Assembly (NCBI GenBank): GCA_016125555.1
Contig: WGLN01000001.1
Location: forward strand, 1-64,000
Source of the DNA: Porphyrobacter sp.
GTDB lineage: Bacteria > Pseudomonadota > Alphaproteobacteria > Sphingomonadales > Sphingomonadaceae
Direction of reading: 5' to 3'
DNA: 64,000 nt
Position numbers and translations under genes: made by a program. Positions within the stretch are counted from its first letter, which is position 1; the number at the start of each line of letters is the position of its first letter. The notes under the pieces were generated by a model that was not told where the DNA came from, ran no database searches, and saw only the letters and a program-made list of their open reading frames with translations. Shown here one piece after another: positions 44,165 through 53,109 of this stretch.

Positions 44165-44425
44165 CGCGTGACGAAACGGTGCGGATCCTCCCTTGCGGGC
44201 CTCGGCAGCCACCCCCTAGCTTGGCCGCCGGGATCCAGTCCCTCATCGTTCAACCGGTCGCCCTGGCACCCCGCTGCCAGTCCACGTCCCGGTCACCCCC
44301 TGAACCTGGCATCGGGCGATGCCGTTGTTCAATGGAGAACCCGTTGCCGAGTTCCTGAGCCTTTGTTCCACCCCGCGGCCCTGTGCGGAAGGGCTAACCG
44401 CGGGACCGTACGTTTTTTGCATCCT
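44165..44425 (-). ncRNA. Unassigned, densely folded intergenic region (possible ncRNA)
   Basis: The 373-base comF-hisI gap is not protein-like in any frame. It carries several perfect hairpins: GGCATC-GGGC-GATGCC inside TGAAC/GTTCA (44300-44332), CTGGCA-CCCCGC-TGCCAG (44263-44280), a CGGCAGCCA/TGGCCGCCG long stem inside the two GGATCC sites at 44182 and 44230, and CCCGCGG-CCGCGGG (44372-44404). A minus-strand terminator-like hairpin closes the left end. No match to tmRNA, 6S, SRP or RNase P was recognised by eye. The strand is chosen from the left-end terminator but is uncertain, and a small RNA gene is a hypothesis. Confidence 0.35.
44372..44418 (+). terminator. Hairpin followed by T-run, plus-strand orientation
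   Basis: CCCGCGG (44372-44378) pairs with CCGCGGG (44398-44404), with an inner CCCT/AGGG pair and a 7-base loop. TTTTTT at 44413-44418 follows nine bases after the stem, which is farther than in a typical terminator. It could end a plus-strand transcript or be part of the folded region. Confidence 0.35.
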
Positions 44426-44526
44426 GCTGTTGTGAACGTGCAACAATCGGCGCATGAGCGCGGCCTTCTTGAACCTTTCCTTTCCGGGCGCCTTGCGCCG
44501 GGTCCTTGCCTATGCCGGAGCAGCCG

Positions 44527-44922
44527 ATGGCCGAACCTGTCCTGACGTCCGAGGAGCGCGAGCAGGGCGCGCGTTTTGCGCCGAAATTCGACGCTGCGGG
44601 GCTGCTGACCGCGGTGGTGATCGATGCCGGATCGGGAGCGGTGCTGGTGGTCGCACACATGAACCGCGCGGCGCTCGATGCGACGCTGGCGAGCGGCAAG
44701 GTGCACTTCTGGTCGCGCTCGCGCGGGAAGCTGTGGATGAAGGGCGAAACCTCGGGGCACGTCCTCTCGGTTGAGGAGATCCGCGTCGACTGCGACCAGG
44801 ACGCGCTAGTGATTCGCGCAAGTCCGGCGGGGCCCACCTGCCATACGGGCGCGCAAAGCTGCTTCTACCGGCGGGTCGAGCAGGGTCCGGGCGGTCCTGT
44901 TCTCGTTAAGGTCAAGACTTGA
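44527..44922 (+). CDS. hisI: Phosphoribosyl-AMP cyclohydrolase
   Basis: Third step of histidine biosynthesis. The 131 residues contain [40 protein letters not shown], and the zinc/magnesium site [16 protein letters not shown] plus [15 protein letters not shown] (44517-44520) lies six bases before the ATG at 44527, which is preferred over an in-frame TTG and ATG 15-21 bases upstream. hisI here is not fused to hisE. It is in tandem with a MerR gene. Confidence 0.95.
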   Translation: MAEPVLTSEEREQGARFAPKFDAAGLLTAVVIDAGSGAVLVVAHMNRAALDATLASGKVHFWSRSRGKLWMKGETSGHVLSVEEIRVDCDQDALVIRASPAGPTCHTGAQSCFYRRVEQGPGGPVLVKVKT

Positions 44923-44940
44923 CGCTCACGTAAAGGTAAG
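44919..44940 (+). promoter_or_regulatory. LiuR-like operator/promoter of the MerR gene
   Basis: TTGAC then GCTCACGTAAAGGTAAG (44919-44940) resembles the long-spacer operators of LiuR-type MerR regulators (TTGAC-n-TTTACGTAAAC-n-TAAA pattern) and starts within the hisI stop. TTGACG at 44919-44924 could be the -35 box. The site is 14 bases upstream of the merR ATG. Confidence 0.5.
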
Positions 44941-44953
44941 GTAGGGGCGAGGC

Positions 44954-45415
44954 ATGGCTACCGCTCCTGCAAAAGACGCCGCCGTCAAGGCCGAGGCCGA
45001 ACCCCGCCGCAACGGCGCGCATCTCGACCGCCCCGATGTTCACGCGCGCGAACAGTTCACCATTTCCGACCTCACCTCGGAATTCGGCTGCACCGCGCGT
45101 GCCTTGCGCTTCTACGAGGACGAGGGGCTGATCAGCCCGGCGCGCGTGGGTCTCACCCGCGTCTATTCCAAGCGCGATCGCGCGCGGCTCGCCTGGATCA
45201 TGCGCGCCAAGAACGTCGGCTTCTCGCTGACCGAAATCCGCGAGATGATCGACCTTTACGATCTCGACGACGGGCGCGTCGAACAGCGCCGTGTCACGAT
45301 CGAGAAATGCCGCGCGCATATCGCCAAGCTGAAGGCCCAGCGCGACGACATCGATTCCTCGATCAAGGAACTCACCGATTTCGTCGCTGAGATCGAGAAG
45401 CTCGACCTCGGCTGA
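44954..45415 (+). CDS. MerR-family regulator, LiuR-like
   Basis: A 153-residue MerR-type activator/repressor. The first 35 residues are a low-complexity basic/acidic leader. From residue 35 the winged helix reads FTISDLTSEFGCTARALRFYEDEGL ... SPARVGLTRVYSKRDRARLAWIM, followed by the dimerisation coiled coil (QRRVTIEKCRAHIAKLKAQRDDIDSSIKEL). No metal cysteine cluster is seen at the C-terminus, as in LiuR-type members that regulate branched-chain amino acid and fatty acid degradation. The acyl-CoA dehydrogenase gene follows 45 bases downstream, a typical target. Confidence 0.88.
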   Translation: MATAPAKDAAVKAEAEPRRNGAHLDRPDVHAREQFTISDLTSEFGCTARALRFYEDEGLISPARVGLTRVYSKRDRARLAWIMRAKNVGFSLTEIREMIDLYDLDDGRVEQRRVTIEKCRAHIAKLKAQRDDIDSSIKELTDFVAEIEKLDLG

Positions 45416-45460
45416 CCCGCCGCAACCCCGCCCCGCCACGCTTACCCGAGGGATCCCCCG

Positions 45461-47266
45461 ATGCCGACCTATACCGCCCCCACCCGCGACACGCGCTTCG
45501 TCGTCAACGAGCTGCTCGACCTTGCCAGCTACGGCAACCTGCCGGGCTTCGAGAACGCCACCTCCGACATGATCGACACTGTCATTAACGAGGCCGGCAA
45601 GTTCTGCGCCGAGGTGCTCGCCCCGATCAACCAGGCGGGCGACGAATATGGCTGCACCCGTCATGAGGACGGCAGCGTCACCACCCCGCCGGGCTTCAAG
45701 GAGGCCTATCAGGCCTATGTCGAGAGCGGGTGGGGCACGCTTGCCCAGCCCGAGGAGTTCGGCGGGCAGGGGCTCCCCCACGTGCTCGGCTTCGTGCTCG
45801 AGGAATATTCCGGCACCGCGAACCAAGCCTTCGCGATGTATCCGGGCCTCACCAACGGCGCCATCGCGGCGATCCTCGCCAAAGGGTCGGACGAGCAGAA
45901 GGCGACCTATGTCCCCAAGATGATCTCGGGCGAGTGGTCGGGCACCATGAACCTGACCGAGCCGCATTGCGGCACCGATCTCGGCATGATCCGCACCAAG
46001 GCCGTGCCGAACGGCGACGGCACCTATGCGATCACCGGCACCAAGATCTTCATCTCGGCCGGCGAGCATGACCTCACCAGCAACATCATCCACCTCGTGC
46101 TGGCCAAGACGCCGGGCGCGCCGGACAGCACCAAGGGCATCTCGCTGTTCATCGTGCCCAAGTTCATCCTCGACGAGAACGGCAATCCGGGTGCGCGCAA
46201 CGGCGTCACCTGCGGTTCGATCGAGAAGAAGATGGGCATTCACGGCAATGCCACCTGCCTGCTCAACTACGACGGGGCGACCGGCTATCTCGTCGGCGAG
46301 GAGAACAAGGGGCTGGCCGCGATGTTCATCATGATGAACGCCGCGCGCCTCGGCGTCGGCATCCAGGGCTATGCCCAGGCCGAGGTCGCCTATCAGAACG
46401 CCGTCGCCTACGCGCTCGACCGGCGTCAGGGCCGCGCGCTCACCGGCCCCGTCGATCCGGAGGCCAAGGCCGATCCGATCTTCGTCCACCCCGATGTGCG
46501 CCGGATGCTGATGGACGCCAAGGTCTTCACCGAGGCGATGCGGGCGCTGTGCCTGTGGGGCGCGCTTCAGGTCGATCTCACCCACAAGGCCCAGACCGAG
46601 GAAGAGCGCGAGGCTGCCGACCTGCTGATCGGGCTGATGACCCCGGTCATCAAGGGCTACGGCACCGACAAGGGCTATGACATCGCCAACAACATGCAGC
46701 AGGTCTATGGCGGCCACGGCTACGTGCGCGAATGGGGCATGGAGCAGTTCGTCCGCGATAGCCGCATCGCGATGATCTACGAAGGCGCCAACGGAGTGCA
46801 GGCGATGGACCTGTGCGGCCGCAAGCTCGCCGCGGGCGGGGGCAAGGCGATCCAGGCCTTCTTCGCGATGGTCGACGAGGAAATCGCCTCGGCCAAGGCG
46901 GACGAGGCGCTCAAGCCGATCGCCGAACGGCTCGAAAAGGCGCTCGGCGAGCAGAAGGCGGCGACCATGTGGTTCATGCAGAACGCGATGGCGAACCCCA
47001 ACAACCTCGGCGCGGGCGCGCATCACTACATGCACATCATGGGCATCGTGACGCTCGGCTTCTTCTGGCTGAAGATGGCCAAGGTTGCCGCGGCCAAGCT
47101 GGCGGGCGATCCCGAGGACGAGGCCTTCTACGAGGCCAAGCTGGTCTCGGCCAACTACTATGCCGAACGGTTCCTGCCCGACGCGGGCGCGCTGCGGCGC
47201 AAGCTGGAGGCGGGCAGCGAGGCGATGATGAAGCTGCCGGCGGAGGCCTTCGCCACCGCGGCCTGA
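45461..47266 (+). CDS. Acyl-CoA dehydrogenase with C-terminal extension
   Basis: FAD-dependent acyl-CoA dehydrogenase (601 residues) of the long form (FadE5/FadE-like). The N-terminal domain begins [20 protein letters not shown]. Then come the FAD/substrate region ([19 protein letters not shown]), the beta-domain with [27 protein letters not shown], and the catalytic base region ([38 protein letters not shown]). The C-terminal 110 residues form the extra helical domain of these members. It probably acts in fatty-acid or acyl-CoA catabolism under the MerR regulator. Confidence 0.93.
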   Translation: MPTYTAPTRDTRFVVNELLDLASYGNLPGFENATSDMIDTVINEAGKFCAEVLAPINQAGDEYGCTRHEDGSVTTPPGFKEAYQAYVESGWGTLAQPEEFGGQGLPHVLGFVLEEYSGTANQAFAMYPGLTNGAIAAILAKGSDEQKATYVPKMISGEWSGTMNLTEPHCGTDLGMIRTKAVPNGDGTYAITGTKIFISAGEHDLTSNIIHLVLAKTPGAPDSTKGISLFIVPKFILDENGNPGARNGVTCGSIEKKMGIHGNATCLLNYDGATGYLVGEENKGLAAMFIMMNAARLGVGIQGYAQAEVAYQNAVAYALDRRQGRALTGPVDPEAKADPIFVHPDVRRMLMDAKVFTEAMRALCLWGALQVDLTHKAQTEEEREAADLLIGLMTPVIKGYGTDKGYDIANNMQQVYGGHGYVREWGMEQFVRDSRIAMIYEGANGVQAMDLCGRKLAAGGGKAIQAFFAMVDEEIASAKADEALKPIAERLEKALGEQKAATMWFMQNAMANPNNLGAGAHHYMHIMGIVTLGFFWLKMAKVAAAKLAGDPEDEAFYEAKLVSANYYAERFLPDAGALRRKLEAGSEAMMKLPAEAFATAA

Positions 47267-47291
47267 CCGGCTCCACGAAACCTATCACCAG

Positions 47292-47323
47292 AGCGGCCGT
47301 CCCGTTGGCGCGGGGCGGCCGTT
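47292..47323. terminator. Long stem-loop between convergent genes
   Basis: AGCGGCCGTCCC (47292-47303) and GGGGCGGCCGTT (47312-47323) form a 12-base-pair stem with two G-T wobbles around an 8-base loop. It lies between the acyl-CoA dehydrogenase and the convergent FlbD-like gene. Neither side has a strong T-run, so it is probably a bidirectional terminator or processing site. Confidence 0.5.
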
Positions 47324-47328
47324 CTGCG

Positions 47329-47928
47329 TCAGGGCTGTTCCTGCATCCCCATCATGCGCTGCGATCCCGCCTTCACGCGCGGCGTGGCGGCGGCGGCGAT
47401 GCGCTCGGACAGGGTCACCCCGGCCTTGGTTGCGGGTTTCGCGGGCGTCACCGTCTTGGGCGGAGCGGCAGGCTTTTCAGGCGCCGGGGCCGGCGGCGGG
47501 ACGGCGCGCGGTGCGGGGGTGGGGTAGGGCTGTTCCTCTGCGGGTGGCGCTTCGGCTTCCGGTGCCTTCTCGGTCGCGACCTCGGGGACGGCCTCGGTTG
47601 CGACCTCTGGCACGGCGGCGGCAGGTTCGGCAGCGGCCTCCTGCGCGGGCGCGGAGGTCGCGGGGGCCGAAGGGGCAGCAGCGGGTTCGCGGTTTTGGGC
47701 GAGGTCGGGCGCCGGTGCAACCGCCGGCGCGGAGCCCTGTTCTTCGTCACCCGCCGAACCGGCGAGGATCTTCGCGGCGACCTCCTCGATCGTCCCGACC
47801 ACCAGCAGCGGCTGTCCCCCGACGATCCCGACGCTCGTTTGGCCGTTTTCGGCGGTGCGCAGCCACGCGACGTTTTCCGCCACCACCAGATAGTTGCCGC
47901 CGCGCGATTCGAGCTTGATGAACTTCAT
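47329..47928 (-). CDS. FlbD-like N-terminal domain protein with low-complexity tail
   Basis: A 199-residue protein. The first 60 residues (MKFIKLESRGGNYLVVAENV followed by GGQPLLVVGTIEEVAAKIL) resemble the small FlbD/SwrD-like fold in pattern. The remainder is a Pro/Ala/Glu-rich low-complexity region with repeated PEVATE and PAP motifs and a C-terminal basic stretch. Function unknown. It is convergent with the acyl-CoA dehydrogenase gene. Confidence 0.65.
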   Translation of the reverse strand: MKFIKLESRGGNYLVVAENVAWLRTAENGQTSVGIVGGQPLLVVGTIEEVAAKILAGSAGDEEQGSAPAVAPAPDLAQNREPAAAPSAPATSAPAQEAAAEPAAAVPEVATEAVPEVATEKAPEAEAPPAEEQPYPTPAPRAVPPPAPAPEKPAAPPKTVTPAKPATKAGVTLSERIAAAATPRVKAGSQRMMGMQEQP

Positions 47929-48009
47929 GGGCGCAGGGTTCCGGGCAGCTTCGCTAGGGTTCGTGGAAGGTCTGCCCGCTTTCTACCGCGCCATGGTTAA
48001 GGAAAGGGT

Positions 48010-48930
48010 TCACTCCACCGGGAGGAAATCCGGCACGGAGAGATAGCGCTCGCCGGTGTCGTAGTTGAAGCCCAGCACGCGCGTGCCCGCGGCCAAATCG
48101 GGCAGCTTCTTGGCGATCGCCGCGAGCGTCGCACCGCTCGAGATCCCGACCAGCATCCCTTCCTCGCGCGCGGCACGGCGCGCCATTTCCTTGGCGTCCT
48201 CCGCTTCGACCGTGATCGCTCCGTCGATGGCGTCGGTGTGGAGGTTGCCGGGGATGAACCCTGCGCCAATGCCCTGGATCGGATGCGGGCCGGGCTGGCC
48301 GCCGTTGATCACCGGCGACTGGGCGGGCTCGACGCCATAGGCCTTGAGGCCGGGCCAGTGCTTCTTGAGCGCCTCGGCGCAGCCCGTCAGGTGGCCGCCG
48401 GTGCCCACCCCGGTGATCATCACGTCGATCGGGCTGTCGGCGAAGTCGGCGAGGATTTCCTGCGCGGTGGTGCGGGCGTGGACCGCCGGGTTGGAGGCGT
48501 TGTCGAACTGGCTCGGCATCCATGCGCCGGGGGTTTCCTCGACGAGCTGCTGCGCCCGCTCGATCGCGCCCTTCATGCCCTTTTCGCGCGGGGTCAGATC
48601 GAAGCTCGCGCCATAGGCGAGCATCAGGCGGCGGCGCTCGATCGACATGCTTTCGGGCATCACCAGCACGAGGCTGTAGCCCTTGACCGCAGCGACCATA
48701 GCGAGGCCGATGCCGGTGTTCCCGCTGGTCGGCTCGACGATGGTGCCGCCCGGCTTGAGATCGCCGCGCGCTTCGGCATCCTCGACCATGGCGAGCGCGA
48801 TGCGGTCCTTGATCGAGCCGCCGGGATTGGCGCGTTCCGACTTCACCCAGATCTCGTGATCGGGGAACATCCGGGCGAGGCGGATGTGGGGCGTGCCGCC
48901 GATGGTGGCGAGGATGGAGTCGGCTTTCAT
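48010..48930 (-). CDS. cysK: Cysteine synthase A
   Basis: PLP-dependent O-acetylserine sulfhydrylase, the last step of cysteine synthesis. The 306 residues contain the PLP lysine K41 in [23 protein letters not shown] (substrate loop), [10 protein letters not shown], the [10 protein letters not shown] phosphate-binding loop, and [15 protein letters not shown] near the C-terminus. The start at 48930 overlaps the MFS stop by four bases (ATGA). The overlap suggests an operon with the upstream MFS gene. Confidence 0.95.
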   Translation of the reverse strand: MKADSILATIGGTPHIRLARMFPDHEIWVKSERANPGGSIKDRIALAMVEDAEARGDLKPGGTIVEPTSGNTGIGLAMVAAVKGYSLVLVMPESMSIERRRLMLAYGASFDLTPREKGMKGAIERAQQLVEETPGAWMPSQFDNASNPAVHARTTAQEILADFADSPIDVMITGVGTGGHLTGCAEALKKHWPGLKAYGVEPAQSPVINGGQPGPHPIQGIGAGFIPGNLHTDAIDGAITVEAEDAKEMARRAAREEGMLVGISSGATLAAIAKKLPDLAAGTRVLGFNYDTGERYLSVPDFLPVE

Positions 48931-50195
48931 GTCGTTACCTCTCTCTTGAGTGCCTGCGGCTCGAAGCTCTTGGCGCGGCGCAGTTCGGGGAAGTACCACG
49001 CCCAGGCCAGCGTCACGAATATCGCACCCTCGCCGCCGAATACAACCGCACCGGTCGCCCCGAGCAACGCCGCGGCGAGCCCAGACTGCATCTCGCCGAG
49101 TTCGTTCGAGGCGGAAATGGCGAGGCCCGAGATCGCCGACACGCGCCCGCGCCGGTCGTCGGGGGTGAAGAGCTGGACCAGCGATGAGCGGATGAACACC
49201 GAGACCATGTCGACCGCGCCCATCGCGGCGAGGATCGCCAGCGAGAGGATGAAGCTGCGCGAAAAGGCGAAGGCGATGGTGAAGCCCCCGAAGGCGGCGA
49301 CCGCCCACAGCATCTTCATCCCTACCTCGCGCTCGAGCGGACGGAATGATAGCAGCAGCGCCACGCTCGCCGCGCCGAGCGCCGGGGCGGCGCGCATCAG
49401 CCCGAGCCCCTCGGGCCCGACGAACAGGATGTCGCGCGCGAAGACCGGGAGCAGCGCGGTCGCGCCCGCCAGCAGCACCGCGAACAGGTCGAGCGTGATG
49501 CAGCCGAGCAGGAACCGCTCGCGCCACACATAGACCATGCCCTCGATGATCTGCCGCAATGGCTTCAGGGGTGGCCCTTCGTGCTTGGCGCGCACCGGGC
49601 GGACGGTGAGGATCAGCCCCATCGCGCAGGCCAGCATCGCCGCCGAGACGGCGTGGGGCAGCCACGCGCTCTGTGCATAGATCAGCCCGCCCACCGCGGG
49701 GCCGGCCACGCTCGCCGTCTGCCAGGCGATCGAGGACAGCGCGATGGCGCGCGGCAGCAGGGCGGGAGGCACGATGTTGGGCGCAATCGCGCTCATGGAA
49801 GGGCCGACGAACACCCGCGCCATGCCGTGCGCCGCGGCAAGCGTGAACAGGATCGGGAGATTGAGCGCCTCCTGCCAGGTCAGCACCGCCAGCACCACCG
49901 CCACGCCGGCATCGATCCCGTTGGCGAAGGCCGCGACGTGGCGGCGATCGAACCGGTCGGCGGCAAGCCCGGCCACCGGGGTCAGCAGGAGCAGCGGAAC
50001 GAACTGCGCCAGTCCGAGCAGGCCAAGCTGGAAGGAGGCTTCGGGCACGCTCATCCCGTAGTCGCTGCGCGCGACCTCGTAGAGCTGGTAGCCGAGCAGC
50101 ACCACCATCGACATGGTGGCGAAGACCGCAAGGAAGCGCGACAGCCAGTACCGACGGTAGTCGCCGATCGCGAGGGGAGAGCTGGGTTCGATCAC
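48927..50195 (-). CDS. MFS transporter
   Basis: A 422-residue major facilitator with twelve predicted membrane helices. It begins with a GTG ([20 protein letters not shown]), has the MFS motif A loop between helices 2 and 3 ([14 protein letters not shown]) and its counterpart [15 protein letters not shown] in the second half. It resembles ENTS/MFS_3-type exporters (enterobactin exporter-like), but the substrate cannot be predicted. It overlaps cysK by four bases. Confidence 0.88.
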   Translation of the reverse strand: MIEPSSPLAIGDYRRYWLSRFLAVFATMSMVVLLGYQLYEVARSDYGMSVPEASFQLGLLGLAQFVPLLLLTPVAGLAADRFDRRHVAAFANGIDAGVAVVLAVLTWQEALNLPILFTLAAAHGMARVFVGPSMSAIAPNIVPPALLPRAIALSSIAWQTASVAGPAVGGLIYAQSAWLPHAVSAAMLACAMGLILTVRPVRAKHEGPPLKPLRQIIEGMVYVWRERFLLGCITLDLFAVLLAGATALLPVFARDILFVGPEGLGLMRAAPALGAASVALLLSFRPLEREVGMKMLWAVAAFGGFTIAFAFSRSFILSLAILAAMGAVDMVSVFIRSSLVQLFTPDDRRGRVSAISGLAISASNELGEMQSGLAAALLGATGAVVFGGEGAIFVTLAWAWYFPELRRAKSFEPQALKREVTT

Positions 50196-50274
50196 CGCCG
50201 CGCCATGGCAGGCGCCGGGCGCTCTGCCAAGCAGGGGAAACTTGTCCCCCCTTCAGCCCGGCTTGGGCAGACTC

Positions 50275-50613
50275 TCAGCGCGAGCGGCGCAGGCGCGGGT
50301 TGGGCTGGAGTTCGTCGATGATGGCGATGAAATCGTCGAGCCGGATGATCCGCTCGAACTGGAAACCGGCACGCGAATCGCGGGTCCAGATCACATAGGC
50401 CTCGATCCGGCCGACCACCGGCAGACGGATGATGATCCGGTCGCCGCGGGCGAGCTGGTGGGAATCGTCGACCATGAAGCCGTGGGCGGACAGGTTGCAG
50501 ACGTGAAGCTTGAGGTCGCCGTGCTCGAAATGCTCGACGATCACCGGATAATCGACCGGGTGACGCGCCGCGCGCCGCATATCGGTTACGCTCAGATTCG
50601 CTCCGCCAGCCAC
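50275..50613 (-). CDS. PilZ domain-containing protein
   Basis: A 112-residue single-domain c-di-GMP receptor of the PilZ type: RRAARHPVDYPV (RxxxR motif) and NLSAHGFMVDDSH ([D/N]xSxxG motif), then IIIRLPVVGRIEAYVIW. The start is GTG at 50613 with GGAGG nine bases upstream. c-di-GMP binding is inferred from the two conserved motifs. Confidence 0.88.
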   Translation of the reverse strand: MAGGANLSVTDMRRAARHPVDYPVIVEHFEHGDLKLHVCNLSAHGFMVDDSHQLARGDRIIIRLPVVGRIEAYVIWTRDSRAGFQFERIIRLDDFIAIIDELQPNPRLRRSR

Positions 50614-50689
50614 CCTTGCGATCCTCCGTGGTGTTCTCGGGTCAGCTACGCGAATTGCCGGATAAAGGCTTAGATTTGGTAAAGGCGCC

Positions 50690-51916
50690 TCAACGCCGCA
50701 CCAGCGCGTGGCGCTTCTTGCCGAGGCTGACGCGCAGGGTCTCGCCCTCGCCAGGCAGCACCAGCAGCCCCGGATCGCTCACCGTCTCGCCCTCCAGTTT
50801 TACGGCGCCCTCGGCCAGCTTGCGCTTGGCCTCGCCGTTCGAGGCGGTCAGGCCCACTTCGGTGAGCAGCGCGGCAAGGCGCATGCCGTCCGGCCCGACC
50901 GAAAGGCTCGGCAGGTCCTCGCCCGCGCCGCCGGCGAAGGTCTCGCGCGCGGTTGCCTCGGCGCGGGCGGCGGCTTCCTCGCCGCGCACCAGCCTGGTCA
51001 CCTCGCCCGCAAGCACCACCTTGGCCGCATTGATCTCGGCACCCTCGAGCGCCTCGAGCCGCGCGATCTCCTCGAGCGGAAGGTCGGTGAACAGGCGCAG
51101 AAAGCGGCCGACATCGGCATCGTCGACATTGCGCCAGTATTGCCAGAAGTCGTAGGCTGGCAGCTGGTCCTCGTTGAGCCAGACGGCCCCCGCAGCGGTC
51201 TTGCCCATCTTCGCGCCGCTCGCGGTGGTCAGCAGCGGGGTGGTGAGGCCGAACAGCTCGGTCCCGTCCATGCGCCTTCCCAGCTCGATCCCGTTGACGA
51301 TATTGCCCCACTGGTCGGAGCCGCCCATCTGGAGCCGCACGCCGAACGCGTGCGACAGGTGGCGGAAATCGTATCCTTGCAGGATCATGTAATTGAACTC
51401 GAGGAAGGTCAGCGGCTGTTCCCGCTCGAGCCGCAATCGCACCGAATCGAAGGTCAGCATCCGGTTGACGGTGAAATGCGTGCCGACCTCCTGGAGCAGC
51501 TGGATGTAGCCGAGCTGTCCCAGCCAGTCGTGGTTGTTGACCAGCACGGCGTCGGTCGGCCCGTCGCCGAAGGTCAGCAGCTTTTCGAACACCGTGCGGA
51601 TCGAGGCGATGTTGGCCTCGATGGTTTCGTCGGTGAGCATTTTACGGCTCTCGTCGCGGCCCGAAGGGTCGCCGATCCGGGTCGTGCCGCCGCCCATCAG
51701 CACCACCGGCTTGTGCCCGGCCTGCTGCAAGCGGCGCAGCATCATGATCTGCACGAGGCTGCCGATGTGCAAGCTCGGCGCCGTGGCGTCGAAACCGATA
51801 TAGCCGGGCACGACCTGTTTTGCCGCAAGCGCGTCGAGCCCCGCCGCGTCGGTCATCTGGTGGATGTAGCCGCGCTCGTCGAGCAGGCGCAGGAGGGCGG
51901 ATTCGTAAGTGCTCAT
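50690..51916 (-). CDS. tyrS: Tyrosyl-tRNA synthetase
   Basis: Class I aminoacyl-tRNA synthetase (408 residues). The HIGH-like motif is [10 protein letters not shown], with the KMSKS-equivalent at [11 protein letters not shown]. The tyrosine site has [29 protein letters not shown] and [11 protein letters not shown]. An S4-like RNA-binding domain ends the protein ([19 protein letters not shown]). It is a full-length TyrRS of the bacterial short type. Confidence 0.97.
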   Translation of the reverse strand: MSTYESALLRLLDERGYIHQMTDAAGLDALAAKQVVPGYIGFDATAPSLHIGSLVQIMMLRRLQQAGHKPVVLMGGGTTRIGDPSGRDESRKMLTDETIEANIASIRTVFEKLLTFGDGPTDAVLVNNHDWLGQLGYIQLLQEVGTHFTVNRMLTFDSVRLRLEREQPLTFLEFNYMILQGYDFRHLSHAFGVRLQMGGSDQWGNIVNGIELGRRMDGTELFGLTTPLLTTASGAKMGKTAAGAVWLNEDQLPAYDFWQYWRNVDDADVGRFLRLFTDLPLEEIARLEALEGAEINAAKVVLAGEVTRLVRGEEAAARAEATARETFAGGAGEDLPSLSVGPDGMRLAALLTEVGLTASNGEAKRKLAEGAVKLEGETVSDPGLLVLPGEGETLRVSLGKKRHALVRR

Positions 51917-51993
51917 CGCGGGCGCGCTTAACAGGGGCGCGGCGCGACGGGAAGAGACTTGCCCGCGCCGGGCGGTCGCGGCATGGAACGGCG

Positions 51994-52509
51994 ATGCAAC
52001 CGCTGATGCTCCACCGGACCTGCGAGGCCGGGCCGATCCGTGCCGTCACCGCTGCTTTGACCGCGACGCGGCAGGGCTGCGAGGCGACTTTCCGGCTCGA
52101 AGGCGACATCGCGCGGATCATCGTGCCGCCCGCGGCCGCGCCGGAGCGGATGAACAACCTCTGGCAGACCACCTGCTTCGAGATCTTCTGGCAGCCGCTC
52201 GGCGATACCTGGTATCGCGAGTTCAACCTTTCGCCTTCGGGTTGCTGGGCCGCCTATGATTTCGACGCTTTTCGCGAAGGGATGCGCGATGCGCCGGTGG
52301 AGGCCATCGCCGTAGCCTGCTCGCACGACGCGGCCAGCCTCGTGCTCAAGGCCAGCATCGCCGCCGATCTGCCCGACCCCGCGCAGGTCGCGCTCAATGC
52401 CATCGTCGAACATCCCGGCGGCGCCAAGCAATACTGGGCGCTCGCCTTCCCGCCGGGCAAGCCCGAGTTCCATTCCGAATCCTGCCGCCAGCTGATCGTC
52501 GAGCGTTAG
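51994..52509 (+). CDS. DOMON-like domain-containing protein
   Basis: A 171-residue protein of the DOMON-like group seen in sphingomonads: [20 protein letters not shown] followed by [24 protein letters not shown] (strand-rich sandwich core), then [23 protein letters not shown]. No signal peptide is visible. Some DOMON domains bind heme or sugars, but the ligand here is unknown. It is divergent from tyrS by 77 bases and convergent with the TspO gene, with four overlapping bases. Confidence 0.85.
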   Translation: MQPLMLHRTCEAGPIRAVTAALTATRQGCEATFRLEGDIARIIVPPAAAPERMNNLWQTTCFEIFWQPLGDTWYREFNLSPSGCWAAYDFDAFREGMRDAPVEAIAVACSHDAASLVLKASIAADLPDPAQVALNAIVEHPGGAKQYWALAFPPGKPEFHSESCRQLIVER

Positions 52510-53009
52510 AACCCGCTGCGAATCCCGCCGAACGGGGCGTTGAGCTTCACGATCTTCCAGTTGAGGACGAAGGCAAAGCTCACCCAGACGAAGTAGGGGA
52601 CGTTGAGCCACCCGGCGAAGCTGTTGTCGACGATCCGCGGCAGGGCGACCATCAGCGATATGACCGACAGCCACAGCACCACGTTCTCGGCCAGCGCCCA
52701 GTCGGGCCGCTTGAGCTTGAAGAACAGCGGCGACCACGCGAAATGCGCGACGAAGTTCATCGCGAACAGCGCGTAGACCCCGGCGCGCGCCTCGGGGGTG
52801 GGGGCCTGGGTGAGGCCGATGTAGAAGCTCCACCCGGCAAGGCCGAGGATCACCGTCCACGCCGGGCCGAACAGCCAGTCGGGCGGCTGCCAGCGCGGCT
52901 TGGCAAGGCCCCGGTACCACGCGCCGATCTCGGTCAGCGCGCCGCCCGCGCCGCCGAGGATGATCGCCCATCCGGCGGCGATCGCAGCAGAGCTCCAGTC
53001 GATGTCCAT
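52506..53009 (-). CDS. tspO: TspO/MBR family protein
   Basis: A tryptophan-rich sensory protein (TspO/MBR), 167 residues with five membrane helices. Characteristic segments are WYRGLAKPRWQPPDWLFGPAWTVI, FYIGLTQAPTPEA, LFAMNFVAHFAWSPLFFKLKRP and WLNVPYFVWVSFAFVLNWKIV. In alphaproteobacteria TspO modulates tetrapyrrole-linked regulation; whether that holds here is not shown. The start at 53009 matches the family start (MDIDWSSAAIAAGW). Confidence 0.9.
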   Translation of the reverse strand: MDIDWSSAAIAAGWAIILGGAGGALTEIGAWYRGLAKPRWQPPDWLFGPAWTVILGLAGWSFYIGLTQAPTPEARAGVYALFAMNFVAHFAWSPLFFKLKRPDWALAENVVLWLSVISLMVALPRIVDNSFAGWLNVPYFVWVSFAFVLNWKIVKLNAPFGGIRSGF

Positions 53010-53109
53010 GCCTGCTGAACACAGGGGGGCGCGACTATGTTCCCGGGCTTGCGACGCGTCACTGCAAAGCGATTGCCTTTGCCGCCGCGCTCGGCCAACG
53101 CTCGGGGTC

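Noticed and set aside
44243..44455. 70-codon minus-strand ORF in the comF-hisI gap
   Set aside because: Composition and sequence are not protein-like, it overlaps the hairpins, and it has no ribosome-binding site.
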